Source: an uncultured beta proteobacterium
Lineage (GTDB): Bacteria > Pseudomonadota > Gammaproteobacteria > Burkholderiales > Burkholderiaceae_C
Length of the DNA stretch: 32,491 nt
Reading direction: 5' to 3'
NCBI GenBank assembly: GCA_903905735.1
Contig: CAIVHU010000274.1
Coordinates: 1 to 32,491 of the forward strand
Below, one piece after another: positions 1-7,835 of this stretch. How positions within the stretch are numbered: position 1 is the first letter of the stretch; each line of letters begins with the position of its first letter. Both the position numbers and the translations under genes were made by a program. Below the pieces are notes generated by a model that searched no databases, was not told the origin of the DNA, and saw only the letters and a list, made by a program, of their open reading frames with translations.

Positions 1-78
1 CAACTGCTCTTTCATCCACGGCCAAGGGCCGCCGCCATGCGAGATGAAATAGGTCGGGAGAGTTTGGGTCTGCGTCAT
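1..78 (-). CDS. Extradiol ring-cleavage dioxygenase, DODA type (N-terminal fragment)
   Basis: Only the first 26 codons are present; the gene runs off the left edge. The visible N-terminus reads MTQTQTLPTYFISHGGGPWP and continues WM. The SHGGGPW block near residue 14 matches the start of the LigB / 4,5-DOPA dioxygenase (class III extradiol) family, where this histidine is a metal ligand. These enzymes open catechol-type rings using non-haem iron or zinc. The ATG at 76-78 is the only reasonable start, although no strong ribosome binding site is visible. It lies downstream of the oleate hydratase gene on the same strand, about 50 bases away, so the two could be co-transcribed. The family call rests on a short stretch, so the substrate is unknown. 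Confidence 0.6.
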   Translation of the reverse strand, partial: MTQTQTLPTYFISHGGGPWPWMKEQL

Positions 79-127
79 ATGGCCATCTATGTTGAGTAAA
101 GAAGCATCCGGTCCGTCCAGCCCAAGA

Positions 128-1699
128 TTACTTCAAGGCCTTCAGCAGTGCTTCAAACTGCGCATGAAACGATGTGTCATGCGGCGTGACGGGCGCAATG
201 GCCCGCGTGATGCCCAGCAACTCGTACACCGCCATTTGCGCCGCCCGCACCGAATACTCCACCGTGAAGACCGTATCCAGTGGTACCTCGACAAACTGGC
301 TGACAAAGGCAAAGTTTTTGGTCTGCGGCGGCACCGGCAGTGGCCGGTCACCCGGCGCGCGCGGCATGAACATGCTGGTGATGAAGGGCATGCGGCACGG
401 AATGCAGTTGGCACTGGCCACCGTGTCCGGATCAAAACGCAGGTGCCCGCAAAGCTCCTGCAAAATCTCCGCGCCGGCGCAATCGGCCATCGGTTTGGCC
501 ACGAAATTGCCCACGCGGTCGGGAAACAGCCCGTAGCCCCAGAACACCTGTACGCCAGCTGGCTGGTTGGCAAAGTGCGGCTGGTGCGCGAGCACGACGG
601 ACATCAGCCAGTTCGAATCTTTGAACGTCACCAAGCCACCCGTTCCTGCCTCGTTGCCCGTAAAAAGCTGCATCTGGTCAAAGAAGGCGGTGTCCTTCAA
701 GGTGACGGTAAACGATGCCCAGTACGACTGTGCAATACAGCTATTGAAAGCCGCCGGGTTACCAAAGGATGGCCGCTCAGAGGCCAGCTTCTCCCACAGG
801 GTCCAGCCGCCGTTGTGGGCCTTGCCGAGTTTGGGTGGTGCCTCGGTCATAGACCCCAGGCTGGAGGCATCGGTCATCGAGCCGTTTTGCACCAACACCA
901 GGTCGCCTTCTTCCAGACTTCTGGTTTCACACTGGCCATTGACCGTGCAATGCAGACCAATCACAACAAACTCGCCGTCCTCGGTTTTGTGGTCCAGGCC
1001 AGTCACCGCGCAGTCGTCGATCAGTTGCACGCCCTGCCCCTGGAGCCAGCGCTGTAACGGCAGCACCAGCGAGTCATACTGGTTGTAAACGGTGCGTTTG
1101 ACACCGGCCAGCGTCTCGATGCGCGAGAACTCCAACATGAAACGGTGCAGATAGCGTCTGAACTCCACCGCGCTGTGCCACGGCTGGAAGGCGAAGGTTG
1201 TGGACCACATGAACCAGAACTCGGTCTCAAAAAACGCTGGCGATAGATGGTCGGTGATGCGGCTGGCACCCAGCTCGGACTCGTCCGCGTTGCTCAACTT
1301 GAGCAACTCCAGCCGGTCCTGCATCGAAAAGCCCATGGATGCCACGGGCACCTTGGCACGGCGCTTGTCCACCAGGCGCGCCATGTCGTTGGACGCATGC
1401 TTTTCATTGAACGCGACGGTTTCATCGAAAACACTTTGACCCGGCTGGGTCAATGAAGGAATCGATTTAAAAAGATCCCATGTACATTCGTAATTGTCGG
1501 TGGTCAGCATGCGCCCCCCACGCATGGAATAGCCGTGCTCGGCATCACCTGCGCCATCGAGGCTGCCGCCCATCAGGGAACCCGACTCCAGAATCGAGAT
1601 ATTGGCACCGGACATGCCACCGTCACGGATCAGAAAAGCGGCCGCCGCCAGCGAGCCAATGCCACCACCCACCAGATAAGCCTTTGATGTCGTCTTCAT
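128..1699 (-). CDS. ohyA: Oleate hydratase (MCRA family), RGGRM subtype
   Basis: Predicted FAD-dependent enzyme that adds water to the cis-9 double bond of oleic acid to give 10-hydroxystearate. The 523-residue protein has an N-terminal Rossmann FAD motif, GGGIGSLAAAAFLIRDG at residues 11-27, and the family block RGGRM...ECTWDLFKSIPSL at residues 60-80. Well-studied family members carry RGGREM, whose glutamate is proposed to help activate water. Here methionine 64 takes that position, as I recall for the monomeric Rhodococcus enzyme. The protein is shorter than the 560-650 residues of many homologues. The ATG at 1697-1699 is preceded by AAGGA about ten bases upstream. It probably detoxifies unsaturated fatty acids. 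Family assignment is firm; activity is inferred. Confidence 0.88.
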   Translation of the reverse strand: MKTTSKAYLVGGGIGSLAAAAFLIRDGGMSGANISILESGSLMGGSLDGAGDAEHGYSMRGGRMLTTDNYECTWDLFKSIPSLTQPGQSVFDETVAFNEKHASNDMARLVDKRRAKVPVASMGFSMQDRLELLKLSNADESELGASRITDHLSPAFFETEFWFMWSTTFAFQPWHSAVEFRRYLHRFMLEFSRIETLAGVKRTVYNQYDSLVLPLQRWLQGQGVQLIDDCAVTGLDHKTEDGEFVVIGLHCTVNGQCETRSLEEGDLVLVQNGSMTDASSLGSMTEAPPKLGKAHNGGWTLWEKLASERPSFGNPAAFNSCIAQSYWASFTVTLKDTAFFDQMQLFTGNEAGTGGLVTFKDSNWLMSVVLAHQPHFANQPAGVQVFWGYGLFPDRVGNFVAKPMADCAGAEILQELCGHLRFDPDTVASANCIPCRMPFITSMFMPRAPGDRPLPVPPQTKNFAFVSQFVEVPLDTVFTVEYSVRAAQMAVYELLGITRAIAPVTPHDTSFHAQFEALLKALK

Positions 1700-1968
1700 G
1701 TCGCAAGATTCCTTGAAGTAGTTGTTGGGTTGCGCTCATGACCAAACATACTGTCACAAGGCACTCCGCCCAAGATATCCGCGAACCAGGCGTCCGTCTG
1801 TGTGGTGGGCAACACGCGCACCACTCGCAGCGGGAGCGATGGCGAGGCTTGCCTCAACGATGCCCTGAGGACATTGGCGATGAATCGGTGTGACAGCGAA
1901 CAGAAGGCCCGCCCGTTTGCGAGTTCAATGCGCAAAAGGAACACGGTTTGGTCAAGAGAGGATTTTTC

Positions 1969-2319
1969 ATGCATGACAAAGCGATAGCGGGTGATTTATT
2001 ACAAACAGTCAGCAGCAGTGACTTCGACAACGTCGTACTGTCTGCATCAGGGCCGGTTGCCGTCGAGTTCATGTCATACAGCTGTGCGCACTGTCGTGCA
2101 ATTGAATCGTCGCTGCAGCAGGTGGCACAGATGGTCAGGCCGCAGCAGATCTTCCGGGTTAACGTCGCGTTGGAACCTGTGTTGGCCGCACATTACAGTG
2201 TGCATGGCACCCCGACGCTGGTGATGTTCAAGGACGGCGCCGAAGTCGCGCGCGTGGAAGGCCCACCGACTGACGTGACCAGTCTTCTGCGGGCAGTGAC
2301 GATGCCTTTCGGGGAATGA
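1969..2319 (+). CDS. Thioredoxin family protein
   Basis: A 116-residue thioredoxin-fold protein. The active site is SCAHCR, with cysteines 39 and 42 (C-A-H-C, unlike the usual C-G-P-C), and the cis-proline loop reads HGTPTLVMFKDG. The C-A-H-C pair suggests a redox potential different from classic thioredoxin. There is no signal peptide, so it should be cytoplasmic. The ATG at 1969 is preferred because AGAGAGG sits seven bases upstream; an in-frame TTG at 1948 lies before that site and is unlikely. The stop is one base before the start of the DUF393 gene, so the two are almost certainly an operon. The substrate is unknown. Confidence 0.85.
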   Translation: MHDKAIAGDLLQTVSSSDFDNVVLSASGPVAVEFMSYSCAHCRAIESSLQQVAQMVRPQQIFRVNVALEPVLAAHYSVHGTPTLVMFKDGAEVARVEGPPTDVTSLLRAVTMPFGE

Positions 2320-2320
2320 C

Positions 2321-2875
2321 ATGAACGCACCCCCCACAGCAGCGGGAACCACGGTGAGCAGGCCAATCCTGCTGTACGACGACGAATGTGGCGTGTGCCG
2401 TCGCATCGCGGGCTGGGTGCGCCATGCCGCCCAGAGATCCAGGAGTGAAAGCCTGATCGATGTCAGACCCATCGGCGAAGATCCTCAGGCGCTGCGTGCG
2501 CTCAATCCTGCGCTGGATATCTGGGATGCCTACGACACGGTTCACCTGCTGATGCCCGATGGTTCGATGAGCCTTGGCGGCCAGGCTGTGGCTGAATTGC
2601 TGCGCCGCTTGCCAAGCGCGCGCTGGTTTGCCTGGTGTTTTGCAGTAAGCCTATTCGGCTGGCACCCGTTTCAGCAGGTGCTCGATCTGGCCTACACCAT
2701 CCTGGCCGACGTGCGCCCCGCCTTCGGTTGCGAAAGTTGCGGCACCCCTACCGCCTGGGTGAAACCATTGGTATGGGTATCCACAAAGTCCAGGGCCTTC
2801 TTCAAATCCGACAAACCGTCGCCCATGGCCGGTAAGCACTTCACCTCACGTCGAGAAGGAATACCAAAACAGTAA
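2321..2875 (+). CDS. DCC family thiol-disulfide oxidoreductase (DUF393)
   Basis: 184 residues. Near the N-terminus it carries LLYDDECGVCRR, the D-x-x-C-x-x-C signature of the DCC/DUF393 family, with cysteines 23 and 26. The rest shows the usual family blocks, such as the LMPDGSMSLGGQAVAELLRRLP segment split around residues 75-95, and a hydrophobic stretch WFAWCFAVSLFGW near residue 102. It starts one base after the thioredoxin-like gene, so the two are probably translated together and may work as a redox pair. The C-terminal 30 residues (KSRAFFKSDKPSPMAGKHFT and on) are polar and look poorly conserved. The biochemical role of the family is largely unproven. Confidence 0.82.
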   Translation: MNAPPTAAGTTVSRPILLYDDECGVCRRIAGWVRHAAQRSRSESLIDVRPIGEDPQALRALNPALDIWDAYDTVHLLMPDGSMSLGGQAVAELLRRLPSARWFAWCFAVSLFGWHPFQQVLDLAYTILADVRPAFGCESCGTPTAWVKPLVWVSTKSRAFFKSDKPSPMAGKHFTSRREGIPKQ

Positions 2876-2987
2876 GACTGCTTTGGTCTCAATGTGATCA
2901 ATATTTATTTTTGAAGTCCGCGGATCGAGCACCAAAAAAATGCGGCTGCAAATGGAACAGAATGTTGCGACGGCAGAGGACGTGCAA

Positions 2988-3662
2988 CTAGCCATGGATG
3001 CCCACTTGTGCCAATAGCGACTTGATGCCATCCCAGCTGATGCCGACACCGATGCACAGCATGATGAACGCTGATAGCCGAATCAGCACCATCATTCCGG
3101 TGTGGCCAATCCTGCCACTGACGCGATGAGCGTAGCGATAGGTCAGCAGGATGCAAAGCGCTATGACGCCGGCCCCGATGACGGCAGCAAGAAGCTGGAT
3201 CACTGTATGTTTGAATGTGTTGGCGTGAAAGGCGCCAACAGTGATTGCGACAGAAATCGCGCCAGCATCGATGGTCATCGGCAAAGTCAGGGGCGTGATG
3301 GCCCGGCCAAGTGCGATGAGCCTGGCTTGAGGCAGGTCCAGTTTCACTTCAACTGGTTTGGGGTTGTCGCCCAGAACATTCCAGGCCAGCGCGCAGACCA
3401 AGGCTCCTCCGGCCACTTGCACCACAGGTATCGAAAGGCCGAACACCGCCAAGACGAATGAGCCGAACAGCAAGGACCCGAGCACAAAAAAGAATGAATA
3501 GAACGCGATACGCCTCGCCAGAAAAGCGCGGGTCGCCTCGTCACAGCCTGGCGTCATTCTCAGGAAAATAGGTGCGTCACCCAGCGGATTAACAACAGGC
3601 AGCACAGCGGCAACAATTAGAAGAATCGCTTCGACGAGTTGCCGTAAATCTGACCAGATCAA
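2988..3662 (-). CDS. MarC family integral membrane protein
   Basis: 224 residues with about six hydrophobic segments. The N-terminal block AAVLPVVNPLGDAPIFL is the characteristic MarC/NAAT motif, in which a helix is followed by N/D-P-x-G-x-x-P. MarC proteins are inner-membrane proteins whose transport substrate is unsettled; the name came from a presumed link to multiple antibiotic resistance that was later withdrawn. The start is a TTG at 3660-3662 with GGCGGA eight bases upstream; no in-frame ATG precedes the conserved block. The TTG overlaps the stop of a short upstream reading frame (21 codons from an ATG near 3727), which may be chance. The gene stands alone between convergent and same-strand neighbours. 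Confidence 0.82.
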   Translation of the reverse strand: MIWSDLRQLVEAILLIVAAVLPVVNPLGDAPIFLRMTPGCDEATRAFLARRIAFYSFFFVLGSLLFGSFVLAVFGLSIPVVQVAGGALVCALAWNVLGDNPKPVEVKLDLPQARLIALGRAITPLTLPMTIDAGAISVAITVGAFHANTFKHTVIQLLAAVIGAGVIALCILLTYRYAHRVSGRIGHTGMMVLIRLSAFIMLCIGVGISWDGIKSLLAQVGIHG

Positions 3663-3892
3663 CTGCGAGGTCCGCCGACGAGCGCCAGCATTGCCAGCGC
3701 CAGGTTGGAAATGTCCATTCTCATGATTCAGACCCTCATGTGTGAGTACCGCCAGGACTTCGATGACGGTGATCTACTTTGGAGCATTTATATGGGCATC
3801 GAGCCGATTTGTATGTTCGGCAGGTCGCACACGACTGCAGTCGCTCATGCATTGGGCCATTTGTGCCGGATGCGCACTATTTGCGGCGCCAT

Positions 3893-4525
3893 TTAGGTGC
3901 CAAGTGCTTCGTCCATATTCAGCCGCCCACTGTACGAGACACGCGCAATGTCAAACCGATCAGAGGTCCGACAGTAAACGGAAGGCGAGCCTAGCCTGCC
4001 CAGTGGCGCAAAGCCATTGACATGCGAGCGTTCGCCCATCAATTGGTCGGCAACATGAAACATAACGACCTCCCCAATGAACAGCGTGTTGTCGCCAAGC
4101 GCCAGTGAATTGAATAGCTTGCATTCCAGACTGACTTGCGCTTTGGCTACACGGGGCGTGTTCACGTGAACGGAGGGGGCGGTTTCCAGGTGCGTGGCCT
4201 CCAGTTCACTTTGGTCCGGTGGAAAAGCAGCAGCGGAAATGTTCATGGCGTCAAACAGGTCTTCAGTCACCATGTTCACCACGAACTCACTACTGGACAG
4301 AATATTCTTTGCTGTGTCTTTTGGTTCACCGTTGTCACGCTTGCCAATGCTGATGACCACATATGGGGGTTTGCTGCCAACAGCATTGAAAAAGCTGAAC
4401 GGAGCCAGGTTCACAACGCCAGATGGACTTTGACTGGTGACCCAGGCGATGGGGCGCGGTATCACCAAATTGGTCAACAGCTTGTAGTTGTCTGCGTTGG
4501 ATTGAAGGGCAGGGTCGAATTGCAC
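3893..4525 (-). CDS. Flavin reductase family protein (FMN-binding split barrel)
   Basis: A soluble FMN-binding protein of the DIM6/NTAB flavin-reductase-like family. The conserved N-terminal block NYKLLTNLVIPRPIAWVTSQ is followed by NLAPFSFFNAVGSKPPYVVIS, which forms the flavin pocket. A C-terminal segment, GRLGSPSVYCRTSDRFDIAR, is also typical. Enzymes of this type use NAD(P)H to reduce flavin or belong to two-component monooxygenases. I chose the GTG at 4523-4525 (about 210 residues) because homologues begin just before the FDPA...YKLL block; a TTG at 4591 would extend into the neighbouring gene. No clear ribosome binding site supports either start, so the N-terminus is uncertain. Confidence 0.8.
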   Translation of the reverse strand: MQFDPALQSNADNYKLLTNLVIPRPIAWVTSQSPSGVVNLAPFSFFNAVGSKPPYVVISIGKRDNGEPKDTAKNILSSSEFVVNMVTEDLFDAMNISAAAFPPDQSELEATHLETAPSVHVNTPRVAKAQVSLECKLFNSLALGDNTLFIGEVVMFHVADQLMGERSHVNGFAPLGRLGSPSVYCRTSDRFDIARVSYSGRLNMDEALGT

Positions 4526-4528
4526 GAA

Positions 4529-4546
4529 TCTGTTTCTGTTTCTGTT
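4529..4546 (+). repeat. Three tandem TCTGTT hexamers
   Basis: Three perfect direct copies of TCTGTT lie between the PLDc_N gene and the probable GTG start of the flavin reductase gene (read as AACAGA on the coding strand). A change in copy number would alter spacing but not frame. Seen directly; any function is speculative. Confidence 0.7.
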
Positions 4547-4562
4547 TGAACGGAGCTTAATA

Positions 4563-4757
4563 CTAGCCTGATCTTCCCTCACGCGGCCCAAGGAAATACC
4601 ACAGCAAGAGACCCAGAACGGGCAGTAACACTACGGCAACTATCCAGATCAATTTCTTCTCGTTCGATACTGAGCTCTGAAAAATGTTGAGGATGGCCCA
4701 AATGTCCCCAGCGAGCACCAGCACGCCGATGAGTCCGTTGTATCCAAAGTACATCAT
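4563..4757 (-). CDS. PLDc_N domain small membrane protein
   Basis: 64 residues with two hydrophobic helices, about residues 9-26 (IGVLVLAGDIWAILNIF) and 36-56 (LIWIVAVVLLPVLGLLLWYF), ending in LGPREGR. The layout of helix, charged loop SNEKK, helix, then W-x-x-G-P-R matches the phospholipase D-nuclease N-terminal (PLDc_N) family of two-helix proteins. Only the membrane anchor module is present; there is no phospholipase HKD motif, so no enzymatic activity is expected. Its stop lies 37 bases upstream of the likely flavin reductase start on the same strand, so the two could share a transcript. The cellular role is unknown. Confidence 0.75.
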   Translation of the reverse strand: MMYFGYNGLIGVLVLAGDIWAILNIFQSSVSNEKKLIWIVAVVLLPVLGLLLWYFLGPREGRSG

Positions 4758-4991
4758 TTAGGTTCCTTATTGATTGCGGTCCCAAATCATCAAGGTCTGA
4801 CGCATCAAGAAATATTGCTTGAGCACGCCTGTTGGGCCCGGTTTCGATTCCCGTGTGGATGACTAGCCGGGCATTGAGATCTTTTGATTTCCCAAGTCAA
4901 GCGTTGACAAGTTACCCTTGGCGACGCCATTGAAGAACTAGGGGGCCAGTCCAAGTTGCTTCATGTAACTCTGGTTATCCCAGAACAGGTA

Positions 4992-5495
4992 CTATTCATC
5001 CATCACCCCGTTTTTCCAGTGACCGACGGTGGCCATGATCAGTTTGTAGGGTTTGCCAGTGGGTGCAATGGTCTTTCCGTCACCGATTGGCATAGGTTGG
5101 GTGAAAGTACCTTCCATGTAACCGATGACGCTGGTCCACTCACCCTGTGCCACTTTGACCGGATGCTCTTGAATACGTGTGTCGGGTGCATAGACGAACA
5201 TGGCTTTCAGGTCTTCGATATGCTTTTCGATACCATGGGTAATGTGGCCGTCGGGCCAATGAACGGCTATGTCTTGTGAGTGACTTTCTTTGAGCCGATC
5301 CCATTTCTGATTGGTAAATACGTCGAAATCGAGCGTATCAAAGGTCGCAATGTGGGCCTTCGCAATTTTTTCGGCGGCTTTGTAGTGCGAAATATCCTTG
5401 TCGGCGGCAATTCCAGCAACGGGGATCAAGAAGGCACATAACAATGCGGCGTGTTTGAATGTTGAAAAGGAAAATAGTGAGTGAAATGACGGCAT
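4992..5495 (-). CDS. Secreted NTF2-like / SnoaL-type protein, truncated by an amber codon
   Basis: A 167-residue protein with a signal peptide (FKHAALLCAFLIPVAGIAAD, cleavage after AIA-like GIAA) and a SnoaL/ester-cyclase-type NTF2 fold: IAVHWPDGHITHGIEKHIED, WTSVIGYMEGTFT and KLIMATVGHWKNGVMDE. The ATG at 5493-5495 has a strong AGGAGA six bases upstream and is preferred over an upstream TTG-type start. The frame ends at TAG (4992-4994), but the same frame continues with YLFWDNQSYMKQLGLAP to a second TAG at 4938-4940. That tail, E-x-x-x-WDNQ-x-x-MKQ-x-GL, is what homologues carry, so the first TAG probably replaced a sense codon. The product lacks its last helix and strand region and may be inactive. 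Ligand unknown. Confidence 0.72.
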   Translation of the reverse strand: MPSFHSLFSFSTFKHAALLCAFLIPVAGIAADKDISHYKAAEKIAKAHIATFDTLDFDVFTNQKWDRLKESHSQDIAVHWPDGHITHGIEKHIEDLKAMFVYAPDTRIQEHPVKVAQGEWTSVIGYMEGTFTQPMPIGDGKTIAPTGKPYKLIMATVGHWKNGVMDE

Positions 5496-6022
5496 GAAGA
5501 TTCTCCTGAGTTGAAACATACTTGGCGAATTGATCCTGATTCCCAACCGTGATGGCAATGTGGGAGTCAAGCCGAAAGTCACTCAATTGGGTCGAACGGC
5601 CTCGGCGTAGCCAAGTTATTGAAATGCGGCGTCGCAGTCGGTGCGATGCCGAACATTTGAGCCAATGCTGATCAAATCCCGGCCTGACCCATGACTTGCA
5701 CAGTGCTTTGCATCACCCGCTGAGGTTGCATATGAAACAACAAATTCCCGGAAGATGAACATGGCGAATGCCAACACCCTGCAGGTCCGTCCGATCCTCA
5801 CCCACCCAGAATATTTACTATGTTCGTCATCGCACGGAGTGCGCATTTGCGGATTTCTAAACTGCACCATTGGCCCTTTAAGGTCTATCTCTGCCCATGG
5901 CTGGCTCGCAAAATTTGTCCAAGGCCAACACAGTTCTGCAACTTTGGCGATAATGACCAGACCGTGAGCCTACTCGCGACGCGCCCGGCGATTCAACTGG
6001 CACGATCCTTCAAGGAGTTTCC
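5496..6022. other. Gene-free stretch before wrbA
   Basis: I find no convincing gene here. Short open frames on both strands (for example a minus-strand one at 5616-5870) have no recognisable family, no ribosome binding site and atypical composition. The last 20 bases hold the wrbA ribosome binding site AAGGAG. The rest may be promoter space or decayed sequence. Confidence 0.5.
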
Positions 6023-6625
6023 ATGTCTAAAGTTCTCGTTCTCTACTATTCCACCTATGGTCACATGGAGACCATGGCTCAGGCCGTCGCTGAGGGTGCC
6101 CGCTCGGCGGGTGCATCGGTCGACGTCAAAAGAGTGCCGGAAACTGTGCCGCTTGAAATTGCGAAGGCTGGATATTTCAAACTGGACCAAGCTGCACCTG
6201 TCGCCAGTGTGGCGGAACTCGAGAACTACGATGCCATCATTGTGGGTTGCCCGACGCGCTTTGGTCGCATGTCATCTCAGATGGCCAGCTTTCTTGATCA
6301 GGCCGGTGGTCTTTGGGCCCGCGGTGCTCTCAACGGCAAGGTGGGTGGAGCCTTCACCTCGACGGCCACCCAACATGGCGGGCAGGAAATGACCCTCTTT
6401 TCCATCATCACCAACCTGCTGCACTTTGGCATGGTCATTGTCGGGCTCCCCTACAGTTACCAAGGCCAGATGAGCTTGGATGAAATCGTCGGTGGTAGCC
6501 CCTATGGCGCATCGACCATCGCCGGCGGCCAGGGTCAACGTCAACCCAGTGTGCTTGAACTCGATGGCGCCCGTTTTCAGGGCAAGCTGATTGCTGAAAC
6601 AGCCAACAAGTTGTTTAGCGCGTAG
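6023..6625 (+). CDS. wrbA: NAD(P)H:quinone oxidoreductase WrbA
   Basis: 200-residue flavodoxin-like enzyme that transfers two electrons from NAD(P)H to quinones, which avoids semiquinone radicals. The FMN phosphate loop [19 protein letters not shown] sits at residues 8-26. Other WrbA signatures are [31 protein letters not shown] and GLPYSYQGQ, and a C-terminal [11 protein letters not shown] block contributes to the tetramer active site. Length is exactly that expected. AAGGAG lies seven bases before the ATG. It is cytosolic and probably part of the oxidative stress response. No partner gene lies next to it; the downstream region is repeat-rich. Confidence 0.95.
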   Translation: MSKVLVLYYSTYGHMETMAQAVAEGARSAGASVDVKRVPETVPLEIAKAGYFKLDQAAPVASVAELENYDAIIVGCPTRFGRMSSQMASFLDQAGGLWARGALNGKVGGAFTSTATQHGGQEMTLFSIITNLLHFGMVIVGLPYSYQGQMSLDEIVGGSPYGASTIAGGQGQRQPSVLELDGARFQGKLIAETANKLFSA

Positions 6626-6763
6626 GCAATCGCTCAGGCGAAGATGCAGGACTACTCGGCTGAAGTTTCTTGATCAGAGTTTGCAAGCATTCGCGGCTGC
6701 GTATGACTCGAGTCGAAATGGGCCACCCAAGAGCTGCCCGTCACGGCCGACCCTTGACGCTGC

Positions 6764-7600
6764 TCAGGAGTCGGATAGCGGACCACCAAAGCTTTGTTGG
6801 AGCGAGCGACCGCTTTTCAATTTCCTTGGCGTCGGCGAATGACCGCTTGGCCTACAGGCAGCAGACCGCTTTGGGCACGTTGAAGTCAACCACGAACGAC
6901 AGCTATCCTTGCGCACCAGCCAGTTCACTAAGTAATCCTGTCGATCAACGCCAAGATACAACCGGCTGATTGGGAGGCTGGCCAGGGCACGCTCACGATG
7001 AGCCGCAAATACTTGGCACTGACGATGAAGGAAATCGAGTCGTTGATAGAAGGTCTTGGGATGAATGTCCGCCACTTCAATGATGCGGCGCACGGGCATC
7101 TTGTTGACAAGCAGTTTGAAAATAGTTTTGTTCTTATGATGCTCCCGTTGCCGAGCTGTGGGCTTGGTGTTCTGTGAAAACGTCTTACCGCAAACGCTAC
7201 AGCGCCATCGGGAATTGCCAATTGCGGTCTTGCCGAACGATGCGTACGCCCCCACCGTGCCCACGGGCACCTGATTGGTGTGGTTGGCACAGGCCGCGTT
7301 GCGACAGCACACTGCATTGGGCCGCTGCAGATAAGATGCCATACGTTCAACCTCTTCCGTGATGCCGAGGTTGCTCTTCAGGGGAAAACCCACACCGCAA
7401 GATGTGCAGATGCAGGAGGAAATACCTATGTTTCGCGAATCCAGAATATAGCTATTGCTCCCACGTACCGATGACTGTCCTGCCGCAACGCCGTAGTTCG
7501 GACAGACCGGGGATTTGCAGTGGTTAACCTGAATACCATCGAACTCGGGTGGTATGCGGGGATGGTTCTGGGGAGACGTTGCGGAAGATTTTTTCTGCAT
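6764..7600 (-). pseudogene. Decayed zinc-ribbon transposase-like gene, 3' end lost
   Basis: The N-terminal part holds several zinc-ribbon-like pairs (CKSPVCPNYG, CICTSCG, CRNAACANH, RWRCSVCGKTF), then a basic helix-turn-helix stretch (KMPVRRIIEVADIHPKTFYQ) and YLGVDRQDYLVNW, which looks like the first strand of an RNase H-like catalytic domain with its first aspartate. After that, near position 6905, the sequence turns into a basic, low-complexity tail without further catalytic motifs. This suggests the gene was cut by a rearrangement or by insertion of the repeat-bearing segment at 6626-6905. I recall IS1-like and related zinc-finger transposases with this arrangement but cannot name the family. 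The ATG at 7598-7600 is a guess; a TTG lies at 7624. Confidence 0.55.
6808..6871 (+). repeat. Three GACCGCTT direct repeats
   Basis: GACCGCTT occurs at 6808-6815, 6841-6848 and 6864-6871, spaced 33 and 23 bases apart, within the segment where the transposase-like gene loses its family character. I recall similar GACCGCTT-bearing intergenic repeats in other proteobacterial genomes, so this may be part of a dispersed repeat. Confidence 0.6.
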
Positions 7601-7668
7601 GGAAACCAAGTCAAAAGCCAGCAAACATGGCCATGCTACCCCGCTTCACGGATTAAATCAACAGATTA

Positions 7669-7835
7669 AGTGAACGCCTTGGGAAATCTGCATGTCCGGT
7701 TCGATGAGGGGGATGTGGAAACGGGGATTGCTGTGATGGGCCACAGAAGGCACCGACTCGTAGCTACGAGGCGGCAAACAGAAACGGCATCATCACTGGA
7801 CCTACCGCGCCACATCTCTACTCTACCTTCAAGAG
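7669..7835 (+). mobile_element. Probable group II intron remnant (3' end)
   Basis: The stretch GGGAAATCTGCATGTCCGG followed by TTCGATGAGGGGGATG resembles the 3' half of a bacterial group II intron domain V and the start of domain VI. Further on, CTACCGCGCCACATCTCTAC (7801-7820) resembles sequences I recall at the end of such introns. Read as protein, the same stretch gives HVRFDEGDVETG, often mis-annotated next to introns. The 5' half of domain V is damaged (GAACGCC instead of a GAGCCG-type strand) and no reverse transcriptase gene lies upstream. I therefore read it as a dead fragment. This is recognition from memory and needs a covariance-model search. Confidence 0.42.

Noticed and set aside
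1696..1974. 92-codon minus-strand frame between ohyA and the thioredoxin gene
   Set aside because: No recognisable motif and it overlaps the start region of the thioredoxin-like gene; likely chance.
4825..4870. tRNA-like 3' half (GGTTTCGATTCCCG)
   Set aside because: It resembles a T-arm, but no matching acceptor, D-arm or anticodon stem is found upstream, so no tRNA or attachment site can be supported.
5616..5870. 84-codon minus-strand frame in the gap before wrbA
   Set aside because: No family features, no ribosome binding site, odd composition; not supported as a gene.
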